Assembly (NCBI RefSeq): GCF_900129365.1
Contig: NZ_FQVM01000033.1
Span: 1-25,461, forward strand
From: Clostridium fallax
GTDB lineage: Bacteria > Bacillota > Clostridia > Clostridiales > Clostridiaceae
Direction: 5' to 3'
DNA length: 25,461 nt
Part shown: positions 5,590-12,858 of the stretch, piece by piece
Layout of the letters: the number at the start of each line of letters is the position of its first letter
Position numbering within the stretch: position 1 is the stretch's first letter
Position numbers and translations under genes: made by a program
The notes under the pieces: generated by a model
Told to the model about the DNA's origin: nothing
What the model saw: the letters and a program-made list of their open reading frames with translations, nothing else
Databases searched by the model: none

Positions 5590-7146
5590 TTGAGATATAT
5601 AGGTCCTTTCTTTAGAATGAACAGTCTTTCCACAAAAGAAATTAAAAGTCAACTATTCTATCTATCAAAAGAGGCACTTAAACATTTGGTATTAGAGTCT
5701 AGATGTGGTATTATAGCCTCTTTAAAAAACTCTAAAAAATATCTTTCTAACAATGATATTAACATATTAAAGGATTTTTCTCCACTCTTATGCATATATA
5801 AAAAAGGACGCCCAAAGTTTACTTCTACAAAGCATTTTCACTCTTGGTCAGAAGATAATATGAAATCTGAAATTCTTTGCTCTTCTAATGCACTTATGAC
5901 TTACTGTATCCTTAATTTTGTAGACTACTATAATCACTTCAAAGGAGTAAATGATTATAATTATGGCCTATCAAACATATATAAAGCATTAGGAAAATTG
6001 CAATTAGACTTTTACTTAAAGCATCTTAGAAATGATGAAGGTGTATTTATTTCAAAAAAGAATATATCTACAACCCATTCTGATTTTAATTTGTGTGATA
6101 TAGAAAAAAAATTTAAACTTTCAGATCAAGCTTTTATGATGAATGCTTTTTATTATTATTGGAAAGTTTCTAAGGATGATAAGAACTCTGAAGAATATAA
6201 AATATTTTCTATGGAAATCTTAAATATGTTTTTAAACTTTAGAGAGGAACTACTTAATGTTTCCTTTGAAGAATCATTAAAATTATTAACTTCATTTAAT
6301 TCATTTTATAAATTATGTCCTAGTGAAGATTTAAAAAATTTAATAATAGATTTTACAGATTATATGATAGATAAGTTTGAAGAGAAAAATTATATTTTAA
6401 ATGACATAGATTATTCCTCTATGTTTTCTATAAATCTATATTTATCTTATAAAAACACTAATCTTTATAAATTTAAAGATTACTTTATATACTTAAGTGA
6501 TAGGCACGTAAAATTATATGATGAAGATAAAGGTATAATCTTAAAAAATAATGATAAAAAACAAATTAAATATTCATCTTTTGAAATTATAACTTATTTA
6601 ATGAATATGATACTATATAATGATTCTTCAGAGGAAGATTCTAAAATGAAATCTTTAATATCTACTTTCTATAAATCATCTGTTATAAACTCTGGAATAG
6701 TCTTAAGCTGGCCAGATGCTCCATCTTTAGATAGTGAAGATAGATATATTAATCTTTCATTAAACGCTGATGATTTATTAGAAGAAACTATGTTTAAAAT
6801 GGCCTCTAGCCCTTCACCTGAATCTATTGGATTAGCTCCAATATTTATAAAAAATGTATCATATTCAAAAAAGAAAGATGAATTTTCAATTTCTAAATCA
6901 TCCTTTGATAGCAGTAAAAATATGTTTATATTCTTCTTATTTATAATACTATTTAAGGATGAAGTTTTAGATAATTTATTTACTTCAAAAAGAGATTCTA
7001 ATGATTCAAATATAGATTTAGAAGAGAATAATATAATAATAGAAGAAAATACTATAAATTCTAAAGATGATTGTTGTAATACATCTAAATCTGTAGATAC
7101 TAATGTAAATTCTATAGCTTCAGAATCCCCAAGCAGTGAAGTTTAA
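5590..7146 (+). CDS. Conserved-looking protein of unknown function
   Basis: I do not recognise a family for this 518-residue protein. The start is set at TTG 5590, because AGAGGTG (5577-5583) sits 6 bases upstream; the in-frame GTG at 5581 is part of that ribosome binding site. The body is rich in predicted helix with many Phe/Tyr/Lys residues; a helical-toroid type fold is possible but only a guess. Near residue 440 there is a short, very hydrophobic run (MFIFFLFIILF), followed by a tail of about 65 residues rich in Asp, Asn, Glu and Ser. No signal peptide. It stands alone on the plus strand, divergent from the rph operon and convergent with the OppA-like gene. Confidence 0.75.
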   Translation: MRYIGPFFRMNSLSTKEIKSQLFYLSKEALKHLVLESRCGIIASLKNSKKYLSNNDINILKDFSPLLCIYKKGRPKFTSTKHFHSWSEDNMKSEILCSSNALMTYCILNFVDYYNHFKGVNDYNYGLSNIYKALGKLQLDFYLKHLRNDEGVFISKKNISTTHSDFNLCDIEKKFKLSDQAFMMNAFYYYWKVSKDDKNSEEYKIFSMEILNMFLNFREELLNVSFEESLKLLTSFNSFYKLCPSEDLKNLIIDFTDYMIDKFEEKNYILNDIDYSSMFSINLYLSYKNTNLYKFKDYFIYLSDRHVKLYDEDKGIILKNNDKKQIKYSSFEIITYLMNMILYNDSSEEDSKMKSLISTFYKSSVINSGIVLSWPDAPSLDSEDRYINLSLNADDLLEETMFKMASSPSPESIGLAPIFIKNVSYSKKKDEFSISKSSFDSSKNMFIFFLFIILFKDEVLDNLFTSKRDSNDSNIDLEENNIIIEENTINSKDDCCNTSKSVDTNVNSIASESPSSEV

Positions 7147-7162
7147 AATATTAAATAGTATA

Positions 7163-7198
7163 AAGTCCACCTTTAAATAATTATTTGAAGGTGGACTT
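7163..7198. terminator. Terminator between convergent genes
   Basis: Stem 7163-7177 with 7184-7198; an 11-bp G+C-containing core AAGTCCACCTT/AAGGTGGACTT is extended by A-T pairs around a 6-base loop. T-rich sequence follows on both strands, so it probably ends both the plus gene (stop at 7146) and the OppA-like gene (stop at 7222). Confidence 0.75.
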
Positions 7199-7221
7199 AT
7201 ACATTGATTTTATTAAATTTA

Positions 7222-8721
7222 TTAATCTTCATTTATAATAATATCTTTTAATTTTAATATTCCATCTCCATAATAAGATAAATATCCTACTTTTTTTGAT
7301 CTACAAGTAAGTAAATTTTTAAAATATAATGATATTAAATATTTATCTTTAATTAAGTTATCTTTATTATTTTTTATATCTGACAAATTTAAAGTATCAT
7401 AATAATTATGTTCTTCATAGTTATAGTCTCTTAAAACCATATCATATTTATTTTGAATAATTAATTCTTTAAATTCTTCTTCACTACATAGATTTATTTT
7501 TACATTTATTCCAGATATGTTTTTTAAACTTTTAGCAATAAAATCACTTATCTGTTTATTTTCTAAAGTATCTAATGCTAGTAAAGTCAAAGGATTTCCT
7601 TTATAATCTATACTTTTAATTATATCCTTTGCTTTATTTTTAGCTTTTTGACGTTCACCTTCATAATCTGCCATTTTATTAATAGTAACCTTTGCTGCTC
7701 CATTTTCTGACTTTCTCTTAAATGCTCCATAAGACATTTCTCCCTTAAAATTTTTTACTAAATCTAAAGTTGAAATTTCCCATATAATACTCTGTTCTAT
7801 AGCTAATCTTAAATTTATATCATTTACTTCTTTATCTTTATTTTTATTAAATTCTATTAATTTAACTATACTTAATGGAGTTATATCTAATTTATTTTTT
7901 TCTAGCATATTTTCACTTTCAGATATTGGTATATCAAATAAAATATCTACTTCTTCCATTAAAAGTGAAACTAATGCTATTTCTTCTGTACCTGTAGATT
8001 TTATAGTAATATTTCTTATATTAGAATATTCTTTTTCATAATAATTATTTCTTTTTATAAGTTGTATTTCATTTTCATCTACATTTGATATAGTAAAAGC
8101 TCCTGTTGTAATTAAATTATTAAAATCTAGCTTATAATTCTCTAAGGTTTTATTTATCTTTCTTAGCCTATATTTAGGTTTTGCCAAGGTATATATAAAA
8201 TTATCATCTTTATTATTCATTCGTATTTTTAATGTTTTATCATCAACTTTCATTATAGAAACATTTTTTTCAAAAGAGCTTTTCCCCTCATTATAATCTT
8301 TAACTCCATATATAGAATATAAATCTTCTACTCCTTTATTATTAGGAGATAGTATTTCTTTAAAAAAAGTGATAAAGTCGTCTGAATTTATTTCAGTTCC
8401 ATTACTCCAATATAGGTTATCCCTTAAATAAAAAATATACTCTAATCCATCATTACTTACTTCATATTTTTCTGCTAAAGCTCCTACTACTTCCCCATTT
8501 TCTTTAAGTTCAACTAATCCATCAAAAAGAGCACAAAATATATCATAATCTCTAACAGATAGATTGCTATTTATATCTAGTGTTTCTGGAAGTTTATCAA
8601 CACCTATAACTACATTATTACTATCTTCTTTAACTAAATTTACTTCCTTCTCTTTTATACATCCTGTAAAAAAGAAAGATACTATAATTATAACTAAAAC
8701 AATGATATTAAGTCTTTTCAT
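7222..8721 (-). CDS. OppA-like peptide-binding lipoprotein
   Basis: A 499-residue family 5 extracellular solute-binding protein (SBP_bac_5, oligopeptide/dipeptide type). The N-terminus is a lipoprotein signal: MKR, a hydrophobic core, and lipobox FTGC with Cys21 as the lipidated residue. The first mature segment (LPETLDIN, then FDGLVE, LAEKYEVS and YWSNG) follows the classic OppA order. It should sit on the outer face of the membrane and bind peptides or similar ligands. No permease or ATPase genes adjoin it, so it is an orphan binding protein that may feed a transporter elsewhere or act in sensing. GGAGGA precedes the ATG. The 158-residue gene lies 65 bases upstream on the same strand. Confidence 0.88.
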   Translation of the reverse strand: MKRLNIIVLVIIIVSFFFTGCIKEKEVNLVKEDSNNVVIGVDKLPETLDINSNLSVRDYDIFCALFDGLVELKENGEVVGALAEKYEVSNDGLEYIFYLRDNLYWSNGTEINSDDFITFFKEILSPNNKGVEDLYSIYGVKDYNEGKSSFEKNVSIMKVDDKTLKIRMNNKDDNFIYTLAKPKYRLRKINKTLENYKLDFNNLITTGAFTISNVDENEIQLIKRNNYYEKEYSNIRNITIKSTGTEEIALVSLLMEEVDILFDIPISESENMLEKNKLDITPLSIVKLIEFNKNKDKEVNDINLRLAIEQSIIWEISTLDLVKNFKGEMSYGAFKRKSENGAAKVTINKMADYEGERQKAKNKAKDIIKSIDYKGNPLTLLALDTLENKQISDFIAKSLKNISGINVKINLCSEEEFKELIIQNKYDMVLRDYNYEEHNYYDTLNLSDIKNNKDNLIKDKYLISLYFKNLLTCRSKKVGYLSYYGDGILKLKDIIINED

Positions 8722-8786
8722 AATATATCTTCCTCCGTTAAAATCCTCTTTGTAATTATTGACTTAATATCCACTTATTAAACTTA

Positions 8787-9263
8787 TTATAATGGCAAAT
8801 ATCTAGAAAAATCTAATTTTTTATATTTTAAGTGATCTCTAAAATCCTTTTTAAGCCAAACTTGCCTTTTTATAAAATTATAATTATCATCTAAAATAAC
8901 TTTGCATCTTGATATTCTCCACATATTTTCCTTATATACCTCTCCGTGAAATACTCCTGTAGTTATATATACTATCTTTTTTGCAAATATAATTTCCCCT
9001 AGAGATAGCATCTTTTCATAATCCTCTTTGAAAACCACAAAAGCTTTATGAAACTTTAATAATGTAATTTCCTTCTTTCCAGTTAATTTAAGTTCTAGTT
9101 CAGTTTTTGTCTTTAATATTACTTCACATTTTATACCATATCTCCAACAGCTTTTTTCTATAATATTGTAAACAATATCAATAGGGATTTTTTTAAACTT
9201 TAATAATGCCTTGTCTATAGACTTTTTATTTAACCTATAAAAAATAGACTGAAATATACCCAA
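8787..9263 (-). CDS. Unrecognised 158-residue protein
   Basis: Start set at TTG 9263: GGAGG lies 8 bases upstream, inside the longer in-frame extension that opens at 9278. I recognise no family with confidence. The middle (LELKLTGKKEITLLKFHKAF, then a helix and IVYITTGVFHG) has a strand-helix-strand order with conserved-looking Glu and Lys residues that recalls Mrr-type nuclease folds, but a clear catalytic D/ExK is not evident. No signal peptide or membrane segment. It is divergent from the small membrane protein at 9395 and probably cotranscribed with the OppA-like gene downstream. Confidence 0.65.
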   Translation of the reverse strand: MGIFQSIFYRLNKKSIDKALLKFKKIPIDIVYNIIEKSCWRYGIKCEVILKTKTELELKLTGKKEITLLKFHKAFVVFKEDYEKMLSLGEIIFAKKIVYITTGVFHGEVYKENMWRISRCKVILDDNYNFIKRQVWLKKDFRDHLKYKKLDFSRYLPL

Positions 9264-9294
9264 AGTATAAGCCTCCAAAAACTTACTATATTAA

Positions 9295-9300
9295 ATTATA
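9295..9300 (-). promoter_or_regulatory. Putative -10 for the 158-residue gene
   Basis: Minus strand TATAAT, 32 bases before the TTG start at 9263. The -35 region is A-rich with no clear hexamer. Confidence 0.4.
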
Positions 9301-9352
9301 TGATTAATCTCTATAAATTTTTAATTATTTTTTATAAATAATCAAAATATGT

Positions 9353-9358
9353 TATAAT
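9353..9358 (+). promoter_or_regulatory. Extended -10 promoter for the small membrane gene
   Basis: TGTTATAAT at 9350-9358: a TG one base before a perfect TATAAT, an extended -10, which can work with the poor -35 (TTTTAT at 9330-9335). It lies 37 bases before the ATG at 9395. Confidence 0.5.
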
Positions 9359-9394
9359 AAATTACTAAGAGTTCTATATATGGAGAGTGATTTT

Positions 9395-9742
9395 ATGACC
9401 GTTGCAGTACAAATAATAGGTATTTTTACTATGTTAACTTTTATATTTTTAGGTATTTGGGCTTTTGTTATAGCTAATAAATCTTATAGCCAGCTTAAAT
9501 ATAAAAATTATTTATTAGAAAAACTTATACAAAATGTAAACTTAATATCATCAAAGATTGAAAACGTAAAGCCCATTGAAAATTCTAATAAATTTAATTG
9601 TAATGAAGATTCTGATAATGATTATTTAACAAAAGAAGATACCCTTTATATAGATAACATTGATAAAACTTTGAATCTAAATGATGTTTTATCTAAGGAC
9701 AACTCCTCTAATAAAATAGATAATAATAGGGATTCTATGTAA
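9395..9742 (+). CDS. Small single-pass membrane protein
   Basis: A 115-residue protein of unknown function. The start is ATG 9395, preceded by GGAG at 9382-9385; the upstream ATG at 9380 overlaps that site and is unlikely to be used. Residues 5-27 (VQIIGIF to AFVIAN) form one membrane segment. Then comes a Lys-rich helical stretch that may be a short coiled coil (residues 30-52), and an Asp/Asn-rich, probably disordered tail exposed on one side of the membrane. It has its own promoter and a strong terminator, so it is a monocistronic unit. Confidence 0.7.
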   Translation: MTVAVQIIGIFTMLTFIFLGIWAFVIANKSYSQLKYKNYLLEKLIQNVNLISSKIENVKPIENSNKFNCNEDSDNDYLTKEDTLYIDNIDKTLNLNDVLSKDNSSNKIDNNRDSM

Positions 9743-9775
9743 TCTATAATTAGTTCTTATATAAAGTAAATACTT

Positions 9776-9810
9776 AAAAAAGAGGATTCAAATTAAGAAT
9801 CCTCTTTTTT
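9776..9810 (+). terminator. Strong terminator after the small membrane gene
   Basis: Core stem GAGGATTC/GAATCCTC (9782-9789 with 9797-9804), extended by A6/T6 flanks to 14 bp, with a 7-base loop and a T6 run. Symmetrical flanks mean it could also work on the minus strand. Confidence 0.85.
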
Positions 9811-9893
9811 ATAAAAGTATTTTTCTTCATAATCTTTTGAATATAAAATATTATAATATATTTCCACTTGAGTAATTTTATAATTTATCAAAA

Positions 9894-9929
9894 AAATATT
9901 ACTGGTAAGAAAACTTTCCAGTAATATTT
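9894..9929 (-). terminator. Terminator downstream of ohyA
   Basis: A 12-bp perfect stem (9894-9905 with 9918-9929) is followed in the minus direction by T7. It is about 150 bases past the ohyA stop codon and probably ends that transcript. Confidence 0.7.
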
Positions 9930-10078
9930 AAAATAATCAAAATAATAATTACATAAATCTATTTATTTTCCCTAGCAGTATAACATTTTTATATACTATC
10001 TTTCTAACCTCAAAGACGTATGTTACAATGTAAATTACTCATAACTATACTTTTAAATTATACTAAATTAAAATCAAG

Positions 10079-11854
10079 TTATATCATATTATACTCCTTC
10101 AATAAAATTTCAATATCTGTTCCTTCAATTTTCTTAAGTATTTCCTTTAATGCAATCTTTTCTTTAAAGCTAAGCTCCATATCTGTTATTTTCTTACCAT
10201 CTCGCAATTGAACAGTTGCATTAATAAGATCTCTCACATCATATACACTACCCCAAACTTCTGGAACACCACGATCAATATCAAGTAATGTATAAACAGC
10301 TTCCATACCTGTTCTAATGGAATATTCTGTGGTAAAAATTGTGTCTCTCTTTGTTTCAGCAAACTGACCAATAAAAGCAAAGTTAACAGCTCCTTGTGGT
10401 ACTACATCAGGACGGTCACCATAAGCTCGTGGCATAAAAAATGCTGTAATATATGGCATCATACAAGGAACTGTATTTGCACTGTTTTCTGCCATATCCT
10501 CTATTTCATTTTCTGGTACACCAATATGATACAACCACTCCATGCAAATTTCTTTACCAGTACATTCTCTCATAGGCTTCTTCACATAATCACCAATCTT
10601 ATCAGAGAATAGACCATAAAGCCAAACAACACATTGATTTTTAGGTTGATTATGGAATTGAGGCTGACGATTAATTGTCCAGCTTAAAAGCCATGATGAA
10701 TCCTTCACTGTTACAATTCCACCGGTGACAATCTTACCAGAGAAAGGATCACGTTTGCAAATATTTTTTATATACGGAATAATTTTTTGATCTAAAGTAG
10801 TAACTGTAGCACTCATCCAATTAGATTGTTCTGGATTAGAACAGAATTTATCTGGATGACCAAAAGCATCATTTTGTGCTGCGATTTTACGCCACATATC
10901 CCAGCCGCCTCCAGCCTTAATTTCCTTATTAAATCCTGCAGATGTATTCTGATCACCAATAGTTGAATTCTCAACACAACCTCCATTAGTTATAAATAAA
11001 AGATCATTTTCTGTTAAATCAATAAATTCTTTCTCATCATCACGAATAACTTCAATTCTAGTAGCCTGTTTTTTATCAATTGTACAATCAAAGTTCACAT
11101 TAACAACTTTGACACAATAATGAAACTGAACACCAAAACCTTCAAGATATTTTACCATAGGTAAAATCATAGACTCATATTGATTATACTTTGTAAAGCG
11201 TAAAGCCTTAAAATCTGGCAGACCACCAATATGATGAATGAAACGTTGAATATAAAGCTTCATTTCAAGTGCTGAATGCCAATTTTGAAAAGCAAACATA
11301 GTACGCCAATACAGCCAAAAATTAGATTGAAGAACTTCATCATCAAATACATCAGTTATACTTTTATCCTGAAGTTCATTATTTGGTGTAAAAAATAAAT
11401 GCATAATTTCCATTGCACCTTTATCGGAGATATCAAACTTTCCATCTGTATGAGCATCTTCTCCTCGATTTACAGTGGCACGACAAAGGGAATAGTTTGG
11501 ATCTTCTTTATTAAGCCAGTAATACTCATCTAAAACAGAAACCCCTTCGGTTTCAATTGACGGAATAGATCGAAATAAATCCCACATACACTCAAAATGA
11601 TTATCCATTTCACGTCCGCCACGCATAACATAGCCAATATTTTCATATTTATAGCCATCACATGCACCACCAGGAATGGGATCCCTTTCAAAAATATGAA
11701 TATGTTCACCCTTCATCTGACCGTCCCTTACTAAAAAACAGGCAGCGGCAAGTGCAGCAAGACCACTTCCAATAATATATGCTGACTTTCCATCAACATT
11801 TTCAGGCTTCTTAGGACGTGCAAATGCTTCATAGTTTCCACTTGAATAATACAT
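10079..11854 (-). CDS. ohyA: Oleate hydratase (myosin-cross-reactive antigen family)
   Basis: A 591-residue FAD-dependent fatty-acid hydratase that adds water across the cis-9 double bond of oleate to give 10-hydroxystearate; a detoxification enzyme for host unsaturated fatty acids. The dinucleotide-binding motif GSGLAALAAA is at 29-38, and RGGREM at 78-83 places E82. Y201 also falls where the Staphylococcus aureus OhyA active-site Glu82/Tyr201 pair lies; S. aureus OhyA is likewise about 591 residues. AGGAGG precedes the ATG. Base composition is higher in G+C than neighbours (25/60 in 10681-10740 versus 18/60 in 13681-13740), suggesting transfer. Upstream, same strand, is a TetR-family regulator. 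No signal peptide; expected cytosolic or membrane-associated. Confidence 0.96.
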   Translation of the reverse strand: MYYSSGNYEAFARPKKPENVDGKSAYIIGSGLAALAAACFLVRDGQMKGEHIHIFERDPIPGGACDGYKYENIGYVMRGGREMDNHFECMWDLFRSIPSIETEGVSVLDEYYWLNKEDPNYSLCRATVNRGEDAHTDGKFDISDKGAMEIMHLFFTPNNELQDKSITDVFDDEVLQSNFWLYWRTMFAFQNWHSALEMKLYIQRFIHHIGGLPDFKALRFTKYNQYESMILPMVKYLEGFGVQFHYCVKVVNVNFDCTIDKKQATRIEVIRDDEKEFIDLTENDLLFITNGGCVENSTIGDQNTSAGFNKEIKAGGGWDMWRKIAAQNDAFGHPDKFCSNPEQSNWMSATVTTLDQKIIPYIKNICKRDPFSGKIVTGGIVTVKDSSWLLSWTINRQPQFHNQPKNQCVVWLYGLFSDKIGDYVKKPMRECTGKEICMEWLYHIGVPENEIEDMAENSANTVPCMMPYITAFFMPRAYGDRPDVVPQGAVNFAFIGQFAETKRDTIFTTEYSIRTGMEAVYTLLDIDRGVPEVWGSVYDVRDLINATVQLRDGKKITDMELSFKEKIALKEILKKIEGTDIEILLKEYNMI

Positions 11855-11895
11855 AATATTTTCCTCCTATGAATTAATATCCTATCGTTATTTTC

Positions 11896-11924
11896 ATCAT
11901 AATTATTTTAGAATAATTAAACAA
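11896..11924 (-). promoter_or_regulatory. Putative ohyA promoter
   Basis: Minus strand TTGTTT (11919-11924), 17-base spacer, TATGAT (11896-11901), giving a leader of about 35 bases to the ohyA ATG. The palindrome at 11942-11960 lies 18 bases upstream of the -35, a place suited to an activator. Confidence 0.55.
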
Positions 11925-11931
11925 TAAACAA

Positions 11932-11972
11932 AAAAACCACTATGATAAAAGTTTTATCATTAAGTGGTTTTT
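11932..11972 (-). terminator. tetR terminator containing the operator-like palindrome
   Basis: Outer stem AAAAACCACT/AGTGGTTTTT (11932-11941 with 11963-11972) and inner stem ATGATAAAA/TTTTATCAT (11942-11950 with 11952-11960), with a 2-base bulge and a 1-base apex (in practice a few pairs open). A T-run follows in the minus direction. The tetR stop codon (11960-11962) lies inside the hairpin. Confidence 0.75.
11942..11960. promoter_or_regulatory. Operator-like palindrome 1 (ohyA side)
   Basis: A 19-bp palindrome with halves ATGATAAAA and TTTTATCAT, sharing its first 11 bases and last 5 with the 18-bp palindrome at 12668-12685 in front of tetR. Length and symmetry suit a TetR-family dimer. The role is inferred from the repetition and the neighbouring regulator. 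Confidence 0.5.
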
Positions 11973-12538
11973 GATAAATTACTGTCTAAATGAAAACTAT
12001 TTAAAGCTCTAGTAATATTTCCATTCATAACTAGTACCAATCGTTCTATGATAACTTTAGGATCTTCTTTCATGTTTTTTTTAATCCAATCTAGCATTAG
12101 ACCTACAAACGCATATTTATAAAAATCAGCAATGAATTTTTTGTCTTCCTCATGGATAGTCATTCCATCTGATTTTTCCTCGATAACACCAATAAGTAAT
12201 TCGTATGTTAATTTATAAAGATAAATCTCTATCTGTTCTCGGCTTACTGAACGATAAACATTCATAATAAAGGGCTTATTTTCAAGCATAGCTTCAAAAA
12301 TCTGTAAGAAACCTTGTTGCCATGTGTCATAGGTTTTTTTGCCTTCAAGAGCTTTACGTGCATCCTCAATGCATGACCATTCCACAAGGTCATAAATATC
12401 TTTGAAGTGATAATAAAATGTCATACGATTAATTTGGCAATCTTCAGCAATATCATTTATTGTAATTTTATCAAGGGGTTTTTTTAGAAGCAGATTTTTT
12501 AAAGATGCTTCTAAAGCCCGTTTTGTTGTTAGTGACAT
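11960..12538 (-). CDS. TetR/AcrR-family transcriptional regulator
   Basis: A 192-residue one-component regulator. The N-terminal helix-turn-helix lies at about residues 25-45 (ITINDIAEDCQINRMTFYYHF), the usual TetR signature ending in YYHF. The helical C-terminal part, with KYAFVGLMLDWIKK, resembles the TetR_C class of DhaS-type regulators, which bind a small ligand. Being adjacent to ohyA on the same strand and of similar raised G+C content, it is likely the fatty-acid-responsive regulator of ohyA (inference). AAGGAG precedes the ATG. Its -10 overlaps a palindrome, suggesting autoregulation. The stop codon is inside its own terminator. Confidence 0.92.
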   Translation of the reverse strand: MSLTTKRALEASLKNLLLKKPLDKITINDIAEDCQINRMTFYYHFKDIYDLVEWSCIEDARKALEGKKTYDTWQQGFLQIFEAMLENKPFIMNVYRSVSREQIEIYLYKLTYELLIGVIEEKSDGMTIHEEDKKFIADFYKYAFVGLMLDWIKKNMKEDPKVIIERLVLVMNGNITRALNSFHLDSNLSKTT

Positions 12539-12667
12539 AAAATAATAACATCTCCTTCACTTGCTAATTTATTGTCCCCCTATACGAGCTAATTTTCAGT
12601 AGATAAAATATAAAATTTACTCCTACATAAACACTAAATTTTACAATGAAGAATATCAAATTTTTCT

Positions 12668-12685
12668 ATGATAAAAGTATATCAT
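12668..12685. promoter_or_regulatory. Operator-like palindrome 2 (tetR promoter)
   Basis: ATGATA-6-TATCAT, a perfect 6-bp inverted repeat in 18 bp. It covers the tetR -10 (12676-12681), so a bound dimer would block the promoter. Related to the palindrome at 11942-11960. Confidence 0.55.
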
Positions 12686-12704
12686 CTACCATAAGGATAG
12701 TTAA
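12676..12704 (-). promoter_or_regulatory. Putative tetR promoter
   Basis: Minus strand TTAACT (12699-12704), 17-base spacer, TATACT (12676-12681). The start of transcription would be about 130 bases before the tetR ATG. A second small dyad, TAGTTA/TAACTA (12698-12710), overlaps the -35. Confidence 0.5.
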
Positions 12705-12813
12705 TAACTATATAATTGACAATACTTATTTAAACAAAAAATTTTATAGTAAAAATATAATTTTATAACTTCATATACTATACTAAAGTACCAATCTATT
12801 CTTATAAAAACGG

Positions 12814-12839
12814 TAAATGGTTTTATATAAAACTATTTA
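12814..12839 (-). terminator. Probable terminator of the gatCAB transcript
   Basis: A self-complementary AT-rich stretch (TAAATGGTTT with AAACTATTTA, one G-T pair) followed in the minus direction by CCGTTTTTA. It is 20 bases past the gatB stop. Weak in G+C, so confidence is moderate. Confidence 0.5.
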
Positions 12840-12858
12840 ATGCTCCATTTAAGTCTAT

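Larger units (their letters stand above)
12539..12858. other. Regulatory intergenic region between gatB end and tetR
   Basis: No gene seen. It holds the tetR leader (about 130 bases), the tetR promoter with palindrome 2, and the probable gatB terminator at 12814-12839. The remaining sequence is AT-rich with no further clear structure. Confidence 0.6.

Noticed and set aside
12716..12721. Plus-strand TTGACA in the tetR-gatB gap
   Set aside because: No -10 at a proper distance and no plus-strand gene downstream.
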